Assembly (NCBI GenBank): GCA_016844945.1
Contig: JAERTJ010000168.1
Location: forward strand, 1-57,393
Reading direction: 5' to 3'
DNA length: 57,393 nucleotides
Origin: Fidelibacterota bacterium
GTDB taxonomy: Bacteria; Fidelibacterota; UBA8477; JABMPR01
Shown: positions 1 through 7,954 of the stretch, in pieces
Layout: each line of letters begins with the position of its first letter
How positions within the stretch are numbered: position 1 is the stretch's first letter
Notes under the pieces: model-generated
Seen by the model: the letters and a program-made list of their open reading frames with translations, nothing else
Told to the model about the DNA's origin: nothing
Databases searched by the model: none
Made by a program: the position numbers and the translations under genes

Positions 1-148
1 GGTCAGATCAACTCAAGCTTTACGTACTTTGCTGTGATTACCAGAGATAGAGAGAACTGATGATGTCTTGATCGTTTCCCAGTCTGAGTTATTTTTCTGA
101 ACATGAATCGGCTGTCTTTCTGGAATAGGATTGACTCAAGGAGCAGGT

Positions 149-1033
149 GTGACCATTAACCCGCAACAAGCGCAAGAACATACCCCCTGGCTTTTTAGGC
201 CCTACCCGCTCATTGTAGGTCAGCGGCGAAAAACTACTGTGGCTATTGCCTTCGGGTTATTTATCTACCTTTTTCTTCTCTTGTTTCAGCCATTTGGTAT
301 TAGAGATGTTAAGCTAAGTCTAGCGCTTTATGCGCTTGGTTATGGAATGATAACTTCTGTTGTCATGTACACCACTTATACCCTCTTACCCATACTATCC
401 CCATCATTGTTTCACCCAGATAATTGGACAGTCCTGAAGAATATCCTACTTGGAATCTGGATTATGTCCTGGATAGCCATACTAAATTTCTTTTATACAA
501 GCTACATGAGTGGCTTAGCTCTGGATCCATCACTCCTTGCGTTTTTTCTGCTGGGGACCCTCGCCATCGGTGCCTTTCCGCTAACAATTCTCATTTTTGT
601 TACAGAGCTGTATCTCACCGGTAAACATGAGAAAACAGCTGCTGATGTAAATGCACAGATGCACCCCATAGAGCATGTGAGCCCGCCAGGAGAAAGGCAA
701 AGCATTGAAATATCCGGAAGTACTGGGGGTGACTATCTCAAGTTATTTGAAGATGAGTTATTGTTCATTAAGTCAGAAGATAACTATTGCAGTATCCATT
801 TTATTCTCGACAATAATGTCAACAGTAAATTAATCCGCGTAACCTTAAAGAATATTGAATCTCAGCTAAAGACCCGTTCCCAGTATATTCGGTGTCATCG
901 TTCATATATTATAAATAAGGATAGGGTTGCAGCTATCAATGGAAATGCGCGGGCCTACTATCTGCAACTAAATAACATCCAGGAGAAGATACCTGTTTCA
1001 AGATCATTTGAGGTGAAAACACTCCTTCTCTGA
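149..1033 (+). CDS. Membrane-anchored LytTR DNA-binding protein
   Basis: About 294 residues. Four hydrophobic segments (about 30-48, 55-80, 93-112 and 123-150) are followed by a linker and a C-terminal LytTR domain (about 195-294) with the typical L-F-I-K-S-E-D-N-Y and I-R-C-H-R-S-Y-I-I-N motifs. There is no receiver domain, so this looks like a one-component, membrane-tethered regulator, an architecture known in Bacteroidota-related bacteria. The frame is open from a TTG at 131, but the GTG at 149 has an AAGGAG five bases upstream and is the better start. The broken DUF2141 gene follows 117 bp downstream on the same strand and may be a target or operon partner (inference). The membrane signal it senses is unknown. 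Confidence 0.85.
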   Translation: MTINPQQAQEHTPWLFRPYPLIVGQRRKTTVAIAFGLFIYLFLLLFQPFGIRDVKLSLALYALGYGMITSVVMYTTYTLLPILSPSLFHPDNWTVLKNILLGIWIMSWIAILNFFYTSYMSGLALDPSLLAFFLLGTLAIGAFPLTILIFVTELYLTGKHEKTAADVNAQMHPIEHVSPPGERQSIEISGSTGGDYLKLFEDELLFIKSEDNYCSIHFILDNNVNSKLIRVTLKNIESQLKTRSQYIRCHRSYIINKDRVAAINGNARAYYLQLNNIQEKIPVSRSFEVKTLLL

Positions 1034-1150
1034 ACCTGAACACCCTTCACATTGACCCCAAAAAAGTTCCTGTTTACCCCAATTGGCTGTGGATGTTCTT
1101 CCCTTTCATTAGGTTTCTGTAGTCAAAACAGCACAGAAAGGAAGTACAAC

Positions 1151-1567
1151 ATGATTCGATTTATAACGCTAATGCTTCTGGGAATGATGCTCCATGCACA
1201 GAATGGACAGGTCCAGATAAACGTCTCAAATCTAACGCCTGAATGGGGTGGTATTTTAAGGTTGGGTTTGTATGACCAGGAAAATTTTCCAGTTGAAGGG
1301 AAAGCTTTATTCCAAGTCGAGAAGGCCGTGAGAACCCTCGAGGACACTATTATCCTGGATGATATACCTCCAGGTGTATATGCAGTAGCCCTCTATTAGG
1401 ATATCAATGGTGACGAAAAGTTGAATCGGACTTTTTACCGGGATCCCACCGAGCCCTATGCCTTTTCAAACAATAAAAAGGGACGCTTTGGTCCCCCAAA
1501 ATTTTCTGAAGTTTCATTTAATGTAAAAGGTGGAGCACAAACGACACTTAGCATAAGATTGGATTAA
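1151..1567 (+). pseudogene. DUF2141 exported protein interrupted by an in-frame TAG
   Basis: An ATG at 1151 with AAAGGAAG six bases upstream opens a signal peptide (M-I-R-F-I-T-L-M-L-L-G-M-M-L-H-A-Q). The frame stops at TAG 1397-1399 after V-Y-A-V-A-L-Y. Directly beyond it the same frame continues D-I-N-G-D-E-K-L-N, then E-P-Y-A-F-S-N-N and G-R-F-G-P-P, ending at TAA 1565-1567. Both halves match the DUF2141 family, whose conserved core (V-[YH]-x-D-x-N-x-[DN]-x-K-L ... P-x-E-P-[YF]-x-F-S-N) spans the stop. The full product would have 138 codons with the stop at codon 83. One transition (for example CAG to TAG) explains the break. Function of the family is unknown; the proteins are exported. 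Without suppression the conserved C-terminal half is lost. Confidence 0.82.
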
Positions 1568-1595
1568 TCCAGACTAACAAAGGTCAGAACTTTTC

Positions 1596-1649
1596 ACTGC
1601 CACCGGATTTGATACAGCATGTAGGTGGGTTATGAAATCTGATGGCAGT
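1596..1649. terminator. Long imperfect hairpin between convergent genes
   Basis: Two 15-base arms (1596-1610 and 1635-1649) pair with 13 Watson-Crick pairs, one G-T wobble and one mismatch around a 24-base loop. It lies between the 3' end of the DUF2141 pseudogene and the 3' end of the minus-strand hydrolase. No T-run follows on either strand, so intrinsic termination is uncertain; an RNA-stabilising 3' hairpin is the other reading. Confidence 0.45.
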
Positions 1650-1712
1650 TGTGAGTCAGTCTCAGAAGTGCAGCCTTATGAGAGTTTATATTCTAGATCT
1701 TTGAGTATGATT

Positions 1713-2939
1713 TTACTGAATAAAATTATTATATAATTCACTACCCCTGTCGAAAGTTGAAAACCAATCCAACATGCTGTAAATGGCAGGCATTCCTGCA
1801 GATTCATGATTTGCATCTGGAATTCCCACTAAATTGACCTCCTCCGCCCCATGAGCCCGCAATGAATCCAAGGCTGCTTCGGCGATGATGTAGGGTACGG
1901 TATGGTCAAGTAAACCGTGGAAAAGACGAATCGGAGTTGTTGGACTCCAGTCTAAAAGACTATTCTCTCGAAATGCATCGCTGTACGATTGTTCGTTACC
2001 TGCAAGGAAACTGTCCCTGAAGTCCGATCGGATGAAATCTTCTATATCAGTGGGCAATTGATTATTAATCTCAAAAAATGAATAGACCCCATCGTACATC
2101 TCTTTGACCTGCTCATCAAAAGGAGATACAAACACTTCATCCAGATTATTAAAACCATACAATTCATTGTAGGCAACAAACATAAAACCGATGTATGCAG
2201 GCCATTGGTAGCTACCACCCTCCAAAACAGTGTGGGCTGTTGCATAAAGATCATAGGGTCCTGCCATGGGGGCAACTGCAGTGAGTACAAACTCGTCTGA
2301 GTATTCACTTTCTATCAGTTTTTGGGTAGCCAGACTAGCATACCCTCCCTCAGAATATCCGGTCAAGAATAGGCGCTCATCCAATATGATATTCTGTTCA
2401 GTGCAATAAGTTCGTGAGGCACGAATCATGTCAATCACTGAATTAGCAAGAGATTCAGCATGAAGATAGGGATGCAGCATTGTAGAAACACCATAACCAC
2501 TATAGTCTGGCACCAGAGCGATATAGCCCTGAGTGGCAGTAAGGATGGCAGCAATGCCTGCCGATGAGTTCATGGGATTAACAGAAGCTACTTCAGTAGG
2601 CCTTGTCACAGTGCCATGTTGAATGCTCAACATGGGGTGAGTCAGGGCATCCACGGGGAAAATCAAAGCACCTGAAAGTTTCTGTAACTCTCCATCCAAT
2701 CCAGGGGAATAATAGATGATTTTAATTGCCCGGATTGAACTATGAATTGCCTGTGTCTCAGGTAACCCGATGTTACCGAGAATTTGGGAGGTTTCAGTGG
2801 GGCTGTATTCGTAAATAAGTTCAGATCTGAAAATAGATCCGGCAACTTCCTGCTCAGGAATGGGTAACGATTCCTCACAACCCAGGAGCAGAAATGAAAA
2901 CAGCATAACCAGTAAGGGTCGAACTTGCAGTGTATTCAT
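1713..2939 (-). CDS. Secretory-lipase-like alpha/beta hydrolase lipoprotein
   Basis: About 408 residues. I chose the ATG at 2939 because an AGAGGG lies just upstream and it gives a clean lipoprotein signal with lipobox L-L-L-G-C (Cys21). The fold is alpha/beta hydrolase: the nucleophile elbow is G-Y-S-E-G-G (Ser196), the acid is Asp345 in H-G-L-L-D-H, and the base is His378 in D-A-N-H-E-S. The order Ser-Asp-His and the length resemble secretory lipases and other bacterial prolyl-peptidase or esterase-like hydrolases. It probably hydrolyses esters or peptides in the periplasm or at the outer membrane. Substrate cannot be read from the sequence. The gene appears monocistronic, with its 3' end facing the DUF2141 pseudogene. 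Confidence 0.8.
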   Translation of the reverse strand: MNTLQVRPLLVMLFSFLLLGCEESLPIPEQEVAGSIFRSELIYEYSPTETSQILGNIGLPETQAIHSSIRAIKIIYYSPGLDGELQKLSGALIFPVDALTHPMLSIQHGTVTRPTEVASVNPMNSSAGIAAILTATQGYIALVPDYSGYGVSTMLHPYLHAESLANSVIDMIRASRTYCTEQNIILDERLFLTGYSEGGYASLATQKLIESEYSDEFVLTAVAPMAGPYDLYATAHTVLEGGSYQWPAYIGFMFVAYNELYGFNNLDEVFVSPFDEQVKEMYDGVYSFFEINNQLPTDIEDFIRSDFRDSFLAGNEQSYSDAFRENSLLDWSPTTPIRLFHGLLDHTVPYIIAEAALDSLRAHGAEEVNLVGIPDANHESAGMPAIYSMLDWFSTFDRGSELYNNFIQ

Positions 2940-3152
2940 TTGACACCCTCTCTCAATTTGGGTGGCGAAGTGACCAAATATATTTTCTATGAAGTAAAAA
3001 TTCTCAACGATTCGTTTAAGGGTCATCTATTCTGGTAAAGGGTGTTTTTGTAGGGGAAGGGGTTTCGCGCGTGCCACTTAAATATGTTTATAAAGAAGGT
3101 TCTACGGCAAAAATAGCTGGCTACTAATTGGCTATAAAATTAGATTGGCTCA

Positions 3153-4391
3153 ATGTCCGTTTTAAAAAATAGAAATGTTTACCTGGTAGACGATGATCCA
3201 GATGTTCTATTGGTCGTTAAATATTTATTGGAAGAATACGGCGCTAAGGTTCAAACGAACGATTCCAGTAAAATAGCACTGACAGAAATCATCGAAGCGA
3301 AGCCGGATTTAGTTATTCTGGATCTCATGATGCCTGATATGGATGGTCTGGATATGTGTCGCCTCTTGCGCGAAGAATCCGACCTCCAGGAAATGAAGAT
3401 TGTTATTTTTTCTGGGAAAGCCTATGAGCATGACAAACAGCGTGCTCTGTCTTTTGGTGCTGATGGCTATTTGACCAAGCCCCTTATCGATAAAGAATTC
3501 ATTGGTAAGATTGAAGATATAATCGAAGAAAAGATAGAATTGAAATACTGGGGTGTTCGTGGAACCTTGCCTGTACCAGGTGAAAAAACACTGAGGTATG
3601 GTGGGAATACGATTTGTTTGTCTATTCAATTCCCCAAAGAAAATCTTTTTATTTTGGATGCAGGGTCAGGTATTAAGCAATTTTCTGATCATTTAATAAA
3701 GGAAGATGTGTCGGGTCTACATGCCAAAATGTTAATCTCTCATCCCCACTGGGATCATATCAATGCCTTACCTTTTTTCGTCCCTCTATATATTCCGGGT
3801 AATGAATTTGAAATTTTTGGAGCTTCTCATGGGCATGTGACGATGCGTGAGTTGATCTCAGCTCAAATGGATGGCGTCTATTTTCCCATACGCATCAAAG
3901 AATTTGCTGCCAGAACCTATTTCCATGATCTGAAAGAAGAACAGGTGAAGATTGGTGACATCATCCTTATGACCATGTTACTCTCTCATCCAGGTACCTG
4001 TCTGGGATACCGGTTAGAGTACAAGGATCGATCCATTTGCTATATCACTGACAATGAGCTTTTTCCTGAGGATTCGAGAAACTACAATGCAAACTATTGG
4101 GAAAAATTAACCAACTTTATAAGTGGTACTAACATCCTGATTACGGACACCACCTATACAGATGAAGAGTACAAGCAAAAAGCAACTTGGGGTCATTCTT
4201 CAGTTTCTCAGGTTGTCAAACTGGCTCACCAGGCAAAGGTGCAAGCATTACACATGATTCACCACGATCCTGACCAGACAGATGATGATATAGATGCGAA
4301 ACTGGAAACAGCAAAAAAACTATTGGCTGACTTGAAATCCAAGACCCAGTGTCTCGCACCTCAGGAGCTCCAAAGCTTCAAAGTTGTATAA
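3153..4391 (+). CDS. Receiver domain fused to metallo-beta-lactamase-fold hydrolase
   Basis: About 412 residues in two domains. Residues 1-125 form a response-regulator receiver (D-D-D near residues 13-15, phospho-acceptor Asp57 in V-I-L-D-L-M-M-P, and a late T-K-P Lys). Residues 130-412 form a metallo-beta-lactamase fold of the RNase Z/phosphodiesterase type: K-Y-W-G-V-R-G-T, Y-G-G-N-T and the metal motif H197-P-H199-W-D201-H202, with later histidines in the L-S-H-P-G and M-I-H-H-D segments. The output is therefore enzymatic rather than DNA binding; cleavage of a cyclic nucleotide or other phosphodiester is an inference from the fold. No kinase lies beside it, so its partner is unknown. The ribosome binding site before the ATG is weak. 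Confidence 0.87.
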   Translation: MSVLKNRNVYLVDDDPDVLLVVKYLLEEYGAKVQTNDSSKIALTEIIEAKPDLVILDLMMPDMDGLDMCRLLREESDLQEMKIVIFSGKAYEHDKQRALSFGADGYLTKPLIDKEFIGKIEDIIEEKIELKYWGVRGTLPVPGEKTLRYGGNTICLSIQFPKENLFILDAGSGIKQFSDHLIKEDVSGLHAKMLISHPHWDHINALPFFVPLYIPGNEFEIFGASHGHVTMRELISAQMDGVYFPIRIKEFAARTYFHDLKEEQVKIGDIILMTMLLSHPGTCLGYRLEYKDRSICYITDNELFPEDSRNYNANYWEKLTNFISGTNILITDTTYTDEEYKQKATWGHSSVSQVVKLAHQAKVQALHMIHHDPDQTDDDIDAKLETAKKLLADLKSKTQCLAPQELQSFKVV

Positions 4392-4437
4392 TCCGATTTA
4401 ATTATTAATTAAGCTTGAGGGAGGATAAGGGTGATTG

Positions 4438-4659
4438 CTAATCCTGCTCCTTACTCAATGACATCCTGTATATCCCCCCAATACACTTCTGAACCAAATT
4501 CTCAACGAGGAGTATTCCGATTCCATATTCATGACAAGATTCAGAAATAGGATTTTCATCGAAACGCGAAAGCATATAGAGTTGGCAGTTTCTTACGGAT
4601 TTATATTGATTGTGGGATGTTATAGATGCTTGCCCCCAAGCCCTAACCCCCTCAATCAA
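4438..4659 (-). pseudogene. Possible remnant of a histidine-kinase ATPase domain
   Basis: This is a 73-codon ORF with no ribosome binding site that I can recognise. Its only family-like stretch is G-I-G-I-L-L-V-E-N-L-V-Q-K-C-I-G-G near the C-terminus. That resembles the G-box region of GHKL ATPases (G-x-G-L-x-[IL]-V-x-x-L-V-x-x-x-G-G-x-I). The rest of the domain (N-box, T-x-F ending) is absent, and the frame stops too early. It could be decayed kinase sequence or a chance ORF; I would not annotate it as a working gene. Confidence 0.18.
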
Positions 4660-4714
4660 TTTCTAGATTTTGAATCAATATCCTAACATACACAATTGTC
4701 TCACTACGGATTAA

Positions 4715-4748
4715 ATACGCATATAATGCGTATATGTTCTACGCATTA
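4715..4748. promoter_or_regulatory. Three alternating TACGCAT half-sites (overlapping palindromes)
   Basis: ATACGCATATAATGCGTAT (4715-4733) is a perfect inverted repeat with 8-bp arms and a 3-bp spacer. Its right half also pairs with a further arm: TAATGCGTA (4724-4732) and TACGCATTA (4740-4748) are perfect 9-bp inverted arms with a 7-bp spacer. The result is three half-sites in alternating orientation, as in a cooperative operator or a switchable hairpin. It sits 22 bp past the 3' end of the GAF-PAS-LuxR gene, which is odd for an operator. Confidence 0.5.
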
Positions 4749-4770
4749 CATACACATGGTGCTCTGGAAA

Positions 4771-6234
4771 TTATAAGGACTTTAGATAAGCCTGGAGATT
4801 TATATCGTTGTTTGCAAGCTTGAGCTTTTTCCTGATGTTGTTTCGATGGGTTTCAACTGTTCTGAATGAAATGTTGAGATGCTTTCCAATATCTTTGGAA
4901 CTATACCCATGCTTGATTAAATCACAAATCTCAAGCTCTTTGTTGGTAAGGTTGGATGACCCGGAACTCAAGTTGTAGGCGAATGGAGAAATAATATTTT
5001 CCAGACGCTCAAGAACCAGATCACAGGATTCAGATTGCCTCTCCGAGAGTGAATCTTTCAAATTTTTCATCACTGGTATGATCAATCGATTCACATTCTC
5101 GCTAATTTGGTTTTGAATGGTCAATTTTTCATGTTCCAGCTGGTTTAACATTACCTTAAGGGCAATGTTCTTCTCCTCCAGCTGTTGGTTTTTCATCTGT
5201 AGCTCTTGCTCAAGTTCTTTCCGGTCGGATATATCCCTTCCAATGGATTGGAAGGCAACCGTTTGACCATTCTTTTTAATAGCAGAGATTCTGATCTCAA
5301 GGACAAAACTACCGCCATCTTTTGTCCTCCAAACCACTTCATAAGGACTTTCTAAATTTCCCTCAAGAAGTGAGCGGAATCGTTTCATCGAATCAGTCGA
5401 CGTACCGCTGGGAAGAAAGGGTGCTTCACTAAAGTGCTTATCGACTATCTCTTCAGTAGTAAATCCTGAGATTTTCAAGAGGGCAGAGTTCGCATCTAAA
5501 ATGTTGCCAGCTGTGTCCACAATGATGATAGGATCTGGCGATAACTCCATGAGTGTGCGGTAGCTTTTTTCACTTTCCTGCAAAATCTGTTCTGATTGAG
5601 CCTTGTTTACAATAAGTGCAACCTTGGGTGCAACGTGTTCAAGAATTTTAAGATCTGAGCCAATACAGGCCCTATCGTTCCCGACACTTCTGGACGCACC
5701 GAAAATGCCAATTACCTCATCGCCAAAAACCAAGGGAACCCGATATGTGATTACTGGACCTAGGATCTTGTTAACGATTGCAGACAAATTTCTCAGGTCT
5801 TCCTGTGGTGTGTAATCATTCATTGAAGATTGTGAATCTTCAATAACCATACTCTTTCTTGATTCGATTACTTCGGCGAATTGACTCCCCTCGAAAAGTG
5901 GAATTGTCATCTTTGAAATATTGAACCCAATAACTCGCTCAATTTCTTTAAGCTTGGCTTTTTCAAGGGAGATATTAGTCATTGTTAATTCATTAACTTT
6001 AGTGTCTAGAATAAAGCAGGTAACAATTGCAAAATCATAAATGTTTTTGATCCCATCTACCAGATATTGTAGGATGTTTTCAACGGACTCATTCTGATTA
6101 ATCTGAAGGTTTACGGTTTGGAGAAAATCTGTAAGCTCAGTTAAGGATTGGATATCATAGGTGTCAGTGACGCTATGGTTCTGCTTTGAATACATTAGTT
6201 TACTTGATTTCTCGTTATTACTTTCAAATTTCAT
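4771..6234 (-). CDS. GAF-PAS sensor with LuxR-type DNA-binding domain
   Basis: About 487 residues. The order is a GAF-like domain (about 25-200), a PAS domain (about 222-335, ending in the D-I-S-D-R-K-E-L-E linker), a coiled coil (about 335-385) and a C-terminal LuxR/GerE helix-turn-helix (about 420-485). The last contains L-T-N-K-E-L-E-I-C-D-L-I and the recognition segment S-F-R-T-V-E-T-H-R-N-N-I-R-K-K-L. There is no kinase or receiver domain, so the protein is probably a cytoplasmic one-component regulator that reads a ligand, light or redox cue through GAF/PAS. Target genes are not evident. It is transcribed alone, with the zinc-ribbon membrane protein upstream on the same strand about 315 bp away. 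Confidence 0.86.
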   Translation of the reverse strand: MKFESNNEKSSKLMYSKQNHSVTDTYDIQSLTELTDFLQTVNLQINQNESVENILQYLVDGIKNIYDFAIVTCFILDTKVNELTMTNISLEKAKLKEIERVIGFNISKMTIPLFEGSQFAEVIESRKSMVIEDSQSSMNDYTPQEDLRNLSAIVNKILGPVITYRVPLVFGDEVIGIFGASRSVGNDRACIGSDLKILEHVAPKVALIVNKAQSEQILQESEKSYRTLMELSPDPIIIVDTAGNILDANSALLKISGFTTEEIVDKHFSEAPFLPSGTSTDSMKRFRSLLEGNLESPYEVVWRTKDGGSFVLEIRISAIKKNGQTVAFQSIGRDISDRKELEQELQMKNQQLEEKNIALKVMLNQLEHEKLTIQNQISENVNRLIIPVMKNLKDSLSERQSESCDLVLERLENIISPFAYNLSSGSSNLTNKELEICDLIKHGYSSKDIGKHLNISFRTVETHRNNIRKKLKLANNDINLQAYLKSL

Positions 6235-6549
6235 TGATAAAACGCAAAGCCTTAAAACTTTTTTAACTCAAGGTTTCTCTCCATCCATGAATGTCCTGAA
6301 CTCTAGAACAAATCTCAGGATTTCCTGATGAAGCGAGTATAGTTATTAATCACATAGTTACAAGATTCAAAAAGTGAGTAATTCTCTCTTCTTGCAGTTT
6401 ATACCGCAGACAGGAGGGTGATCATTTATCTGGGTGCAGATGATAAATATGCTTTTGAGGCTTGGATGGGCAAGCAAACCAGTAATTACTGACGGACAAG
6501 CCACCCATGTTATCGGTTTAAATGCAGTGGGGAGAAAATGTGATGATCA
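6235..6549. other. Intergenic region without a recognised gene
   Basis: These 315 bp separate two minus-strand genes. They include an imperfect hairpin around 6424-6450 and a GCAAACC...AAGCC stretch (about 6470-6510) that recalls a c-di-GMP-I riboswitch core on the plus strand. That reading fails for lack of a plus-strand gene and of the 3' receptor part. I see nothing else firm. Confidence 0.5.
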
Positions 6550-7026
6550 TTACCCCTGGCTTAAAGGTATTGAGCGTTTGTAGAAATGCAGACTGGATTC
6601 ACCACACTCAATACAGTGATAATTCCCAGAACTCAAATATAAGAGCTTACTCACCATGCGCTGCCCTCGGCTTCGATGAATTCGGTATAGTTTATGGTTA
6701 CAGGACGGGCAAAGATTGGAGTCGGGTGAGTGGGCAATAATCCGATTCCGAACCCTGTTCAACATGAGGCTTAGGGATATTACTATCAAAATCGTTCCAA
6801 CCAGATCTGAGAACTCCATATTGTAGATTATCGACTGAAGTGAGGAGACAATGGTGTGTTTTATCAGATTATAATTGCTTCCAATCGCTTTGATGAACTT
6901 ATGGATCAGTACTTGAATGGGTGTGTCTGTGTATAAGAGGGAAAACCCGCTGATTAATAAGCCCACGATGAGGGTCTCCAAGCGAAGGTCAGATATTCCG
7001 TGATTGATTTTTCTAGTGTGTCTCAT
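6550..7026 (-). CDS. Small membrane protein with C-terminal zinc-ribbon cysteines
   Basis: About 158 residues from the ATG at 7026, which has AAGGGG seven bases upstream; an ATG at 7080 lacks such a site. Two hydrophobic helices (about 17-32 and 74-89) flank a segment of about 40 residues. The basic C-terminal tail carries two Cys pairs, C106-P-S-C109 and C138-I-E-C141, typical of a zinc ribbon. I recognise no named family. It may be a membrane-anchored metal- or nucleic-acid-binding protein, but this is inference from the motif only. The gene stands alone. Confidence 0.6.
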   Translation of the reverse strand: MRHTRKINHGISDLRLETLIVGLLISGFSLLYTDTPIQVLIHKFIKAIGSNYNLIKHTIVSSLQSIIYNMEFSDLVGTILIVISLSLMLNRVRNRIIAHSPDSNLCPSCNHKLYRIHRSRGQRMVSKLLYLSSGNYHCIECGESSLHFYKRSIPLSQG

Positions 7027-7310
7027 TTGTTTCCCCTTGCATTTATTTGCCAACACTTTCGTCAAGTGAGGTGATGCCATCTTGAGCTGTGCTCACTCAT
7101 TCTCGGCATGAGGCGGGTAACCTTTATTGGATTTCACCAATTACTCCGAGTGGCTGTCATAATATGAATGAAATCTCAATTTCAGAATATGGGGGAAACC
7201 CTATATTTGTGTTAAGAAACACCTGTCTATGGATCGAATAGAGGAAGAGGCAGATTGGATTTTGTATAGCGATTGAACTATTTCGTTAGAACTAAAAAGG
7301 GTATATCAAC

Positions 7311-7345
7311 GGAGAGACCACATCGGATTTGGAAGTGGTCTCTCC
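7311..7345 (-). terminator. Perfect 11-bp hairpin after the MotA/TolQ-like gene
   Basis: GGAGAGACCAC (7311-7321) and GTGGTCTCTCC (7335-7345) are perfect inverted arms around a 13-base loop. They lie 11 bp beyond the stop of the minus-strand gene at 7357. Read on the minus strand, a short T-run appears only about 10 bases past the stem, so it is a likely but non-canonical terminator. Confidence 0.55.
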
Positions 7346-7356
7346 GACCCTGGTAC

Positions 7357-7719
7357 TTAACTCTTTTTATTGCTACGATTCAATTCATTTAAAACCAACC
7401 AATTGATCAGGGTGATAAAGAATATGAAGAGACCAAATTCTGTGGGAATCATTGCCATCTGGAAACCCTTGGTTACAATTTCGGGACTAATATCAGATGC
7501 GGTGATAATAGCCGCCATGGCATGGGTAAGTCCCATGACCTGACCAATAGATCCAATCAATGGACAGACTATACCCAACACAAGAATGGTGGTGAGACCT
7601 TGATACAAATCCTGACCTTTTCTCACATCCATCCATGCTCGTAGATTTAGAAGGATCAGATAAATCGCGATCAATAAAATGGGCCACATAAAAGGACCGC
7701 CTGACATAAACCAATTCAT
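7357..7719 (-). CDS. MotA/TolQ/ExbB-like short membrane protein
   Basis: 120 residues with an AAGGAG site seven bases before the ATG. There are three hydrophobic helices (about 8-25, 44-62 and 95-112). The stretch C-P-L-I-G-S-I-G-Q-V-M-G-L-T-H-A-M followed by a polar segment and a last helix resembles the conserved region of MotA/TolQ/ExbB proton-channel proteins. It is shorter than ExbB, which usually exceeds 200 residues, and no ExbD/TolR or TonB partner lies beside it. Either it is a minimal family member or it works with a partner encoded elsewhere. Confidence 0.6.
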   Translation of the reverse strand: MNWFMSGGPFMWPILLIAIYLILLNLRAWMDVRKGQDLYQGLTTILVLGIVCPLIGSIGQVMGLTHAMAAIITASDISPEIVTKGFQMAMIPTEFGLFIFFITLINWLVLNELNRSNKKS

Positions 7720-7954
7720 AGTAATACTCCTTTTCTCTTTACGCCCTCCCGGGCTTTCTCATCATTTCACCGGAAAGTAAATCAATCAAATCGGGGTTTT
7801 AAATCATTGAGACCAGGATCGATCAAGTCGGTCAAGAGAGGGCGATATCAACGACCAAAGCAATTTGACCAATCTCAGGGGATATTCATCGACATTGAAC
7901 TGGGATTGGTCGATATTTCAAAACTCAATGAAGTATTGGGATTAGATTCCACCC

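Larger units (their letters stand above)
4392..4770. other. Intergenic region between two 3' ends
   Basis: This 379-bp stretch lies between the 3' ends of the receiver-MBL gene and the GAF-PAS-LuxR gene. It contains one doubtful minus-strand ORF (4438-4659) and a cluster of inverted TACGCAT half-sites (4715-4748). I see no convincing terminator with a T-run. Confidence 0.6.

Noticed and set aside
1..60. Open frame from base 1 to TGA 58-60 as the end of an upstream gene.
   Set aside because: Only 19 codons with no recognisable motif; a stop-free run of that length is common by chance.
6455..6535. c-di-GMP-I (GEMM) riboswitch suggested by GCAAACC, a short stem, GACGGACAAGCC.
   Set aside because: The core differs from the usual GACGCAAAGCC, the 3' receptor region is not recognisable, and no plus-strand gene follows.
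6522..6740. Plus-strand 72-codon ORF.
   Set aside because: Runs opposite the minus-strand zinc-ribbon protein gene, which has a better start, membrane helices and Cys motif.
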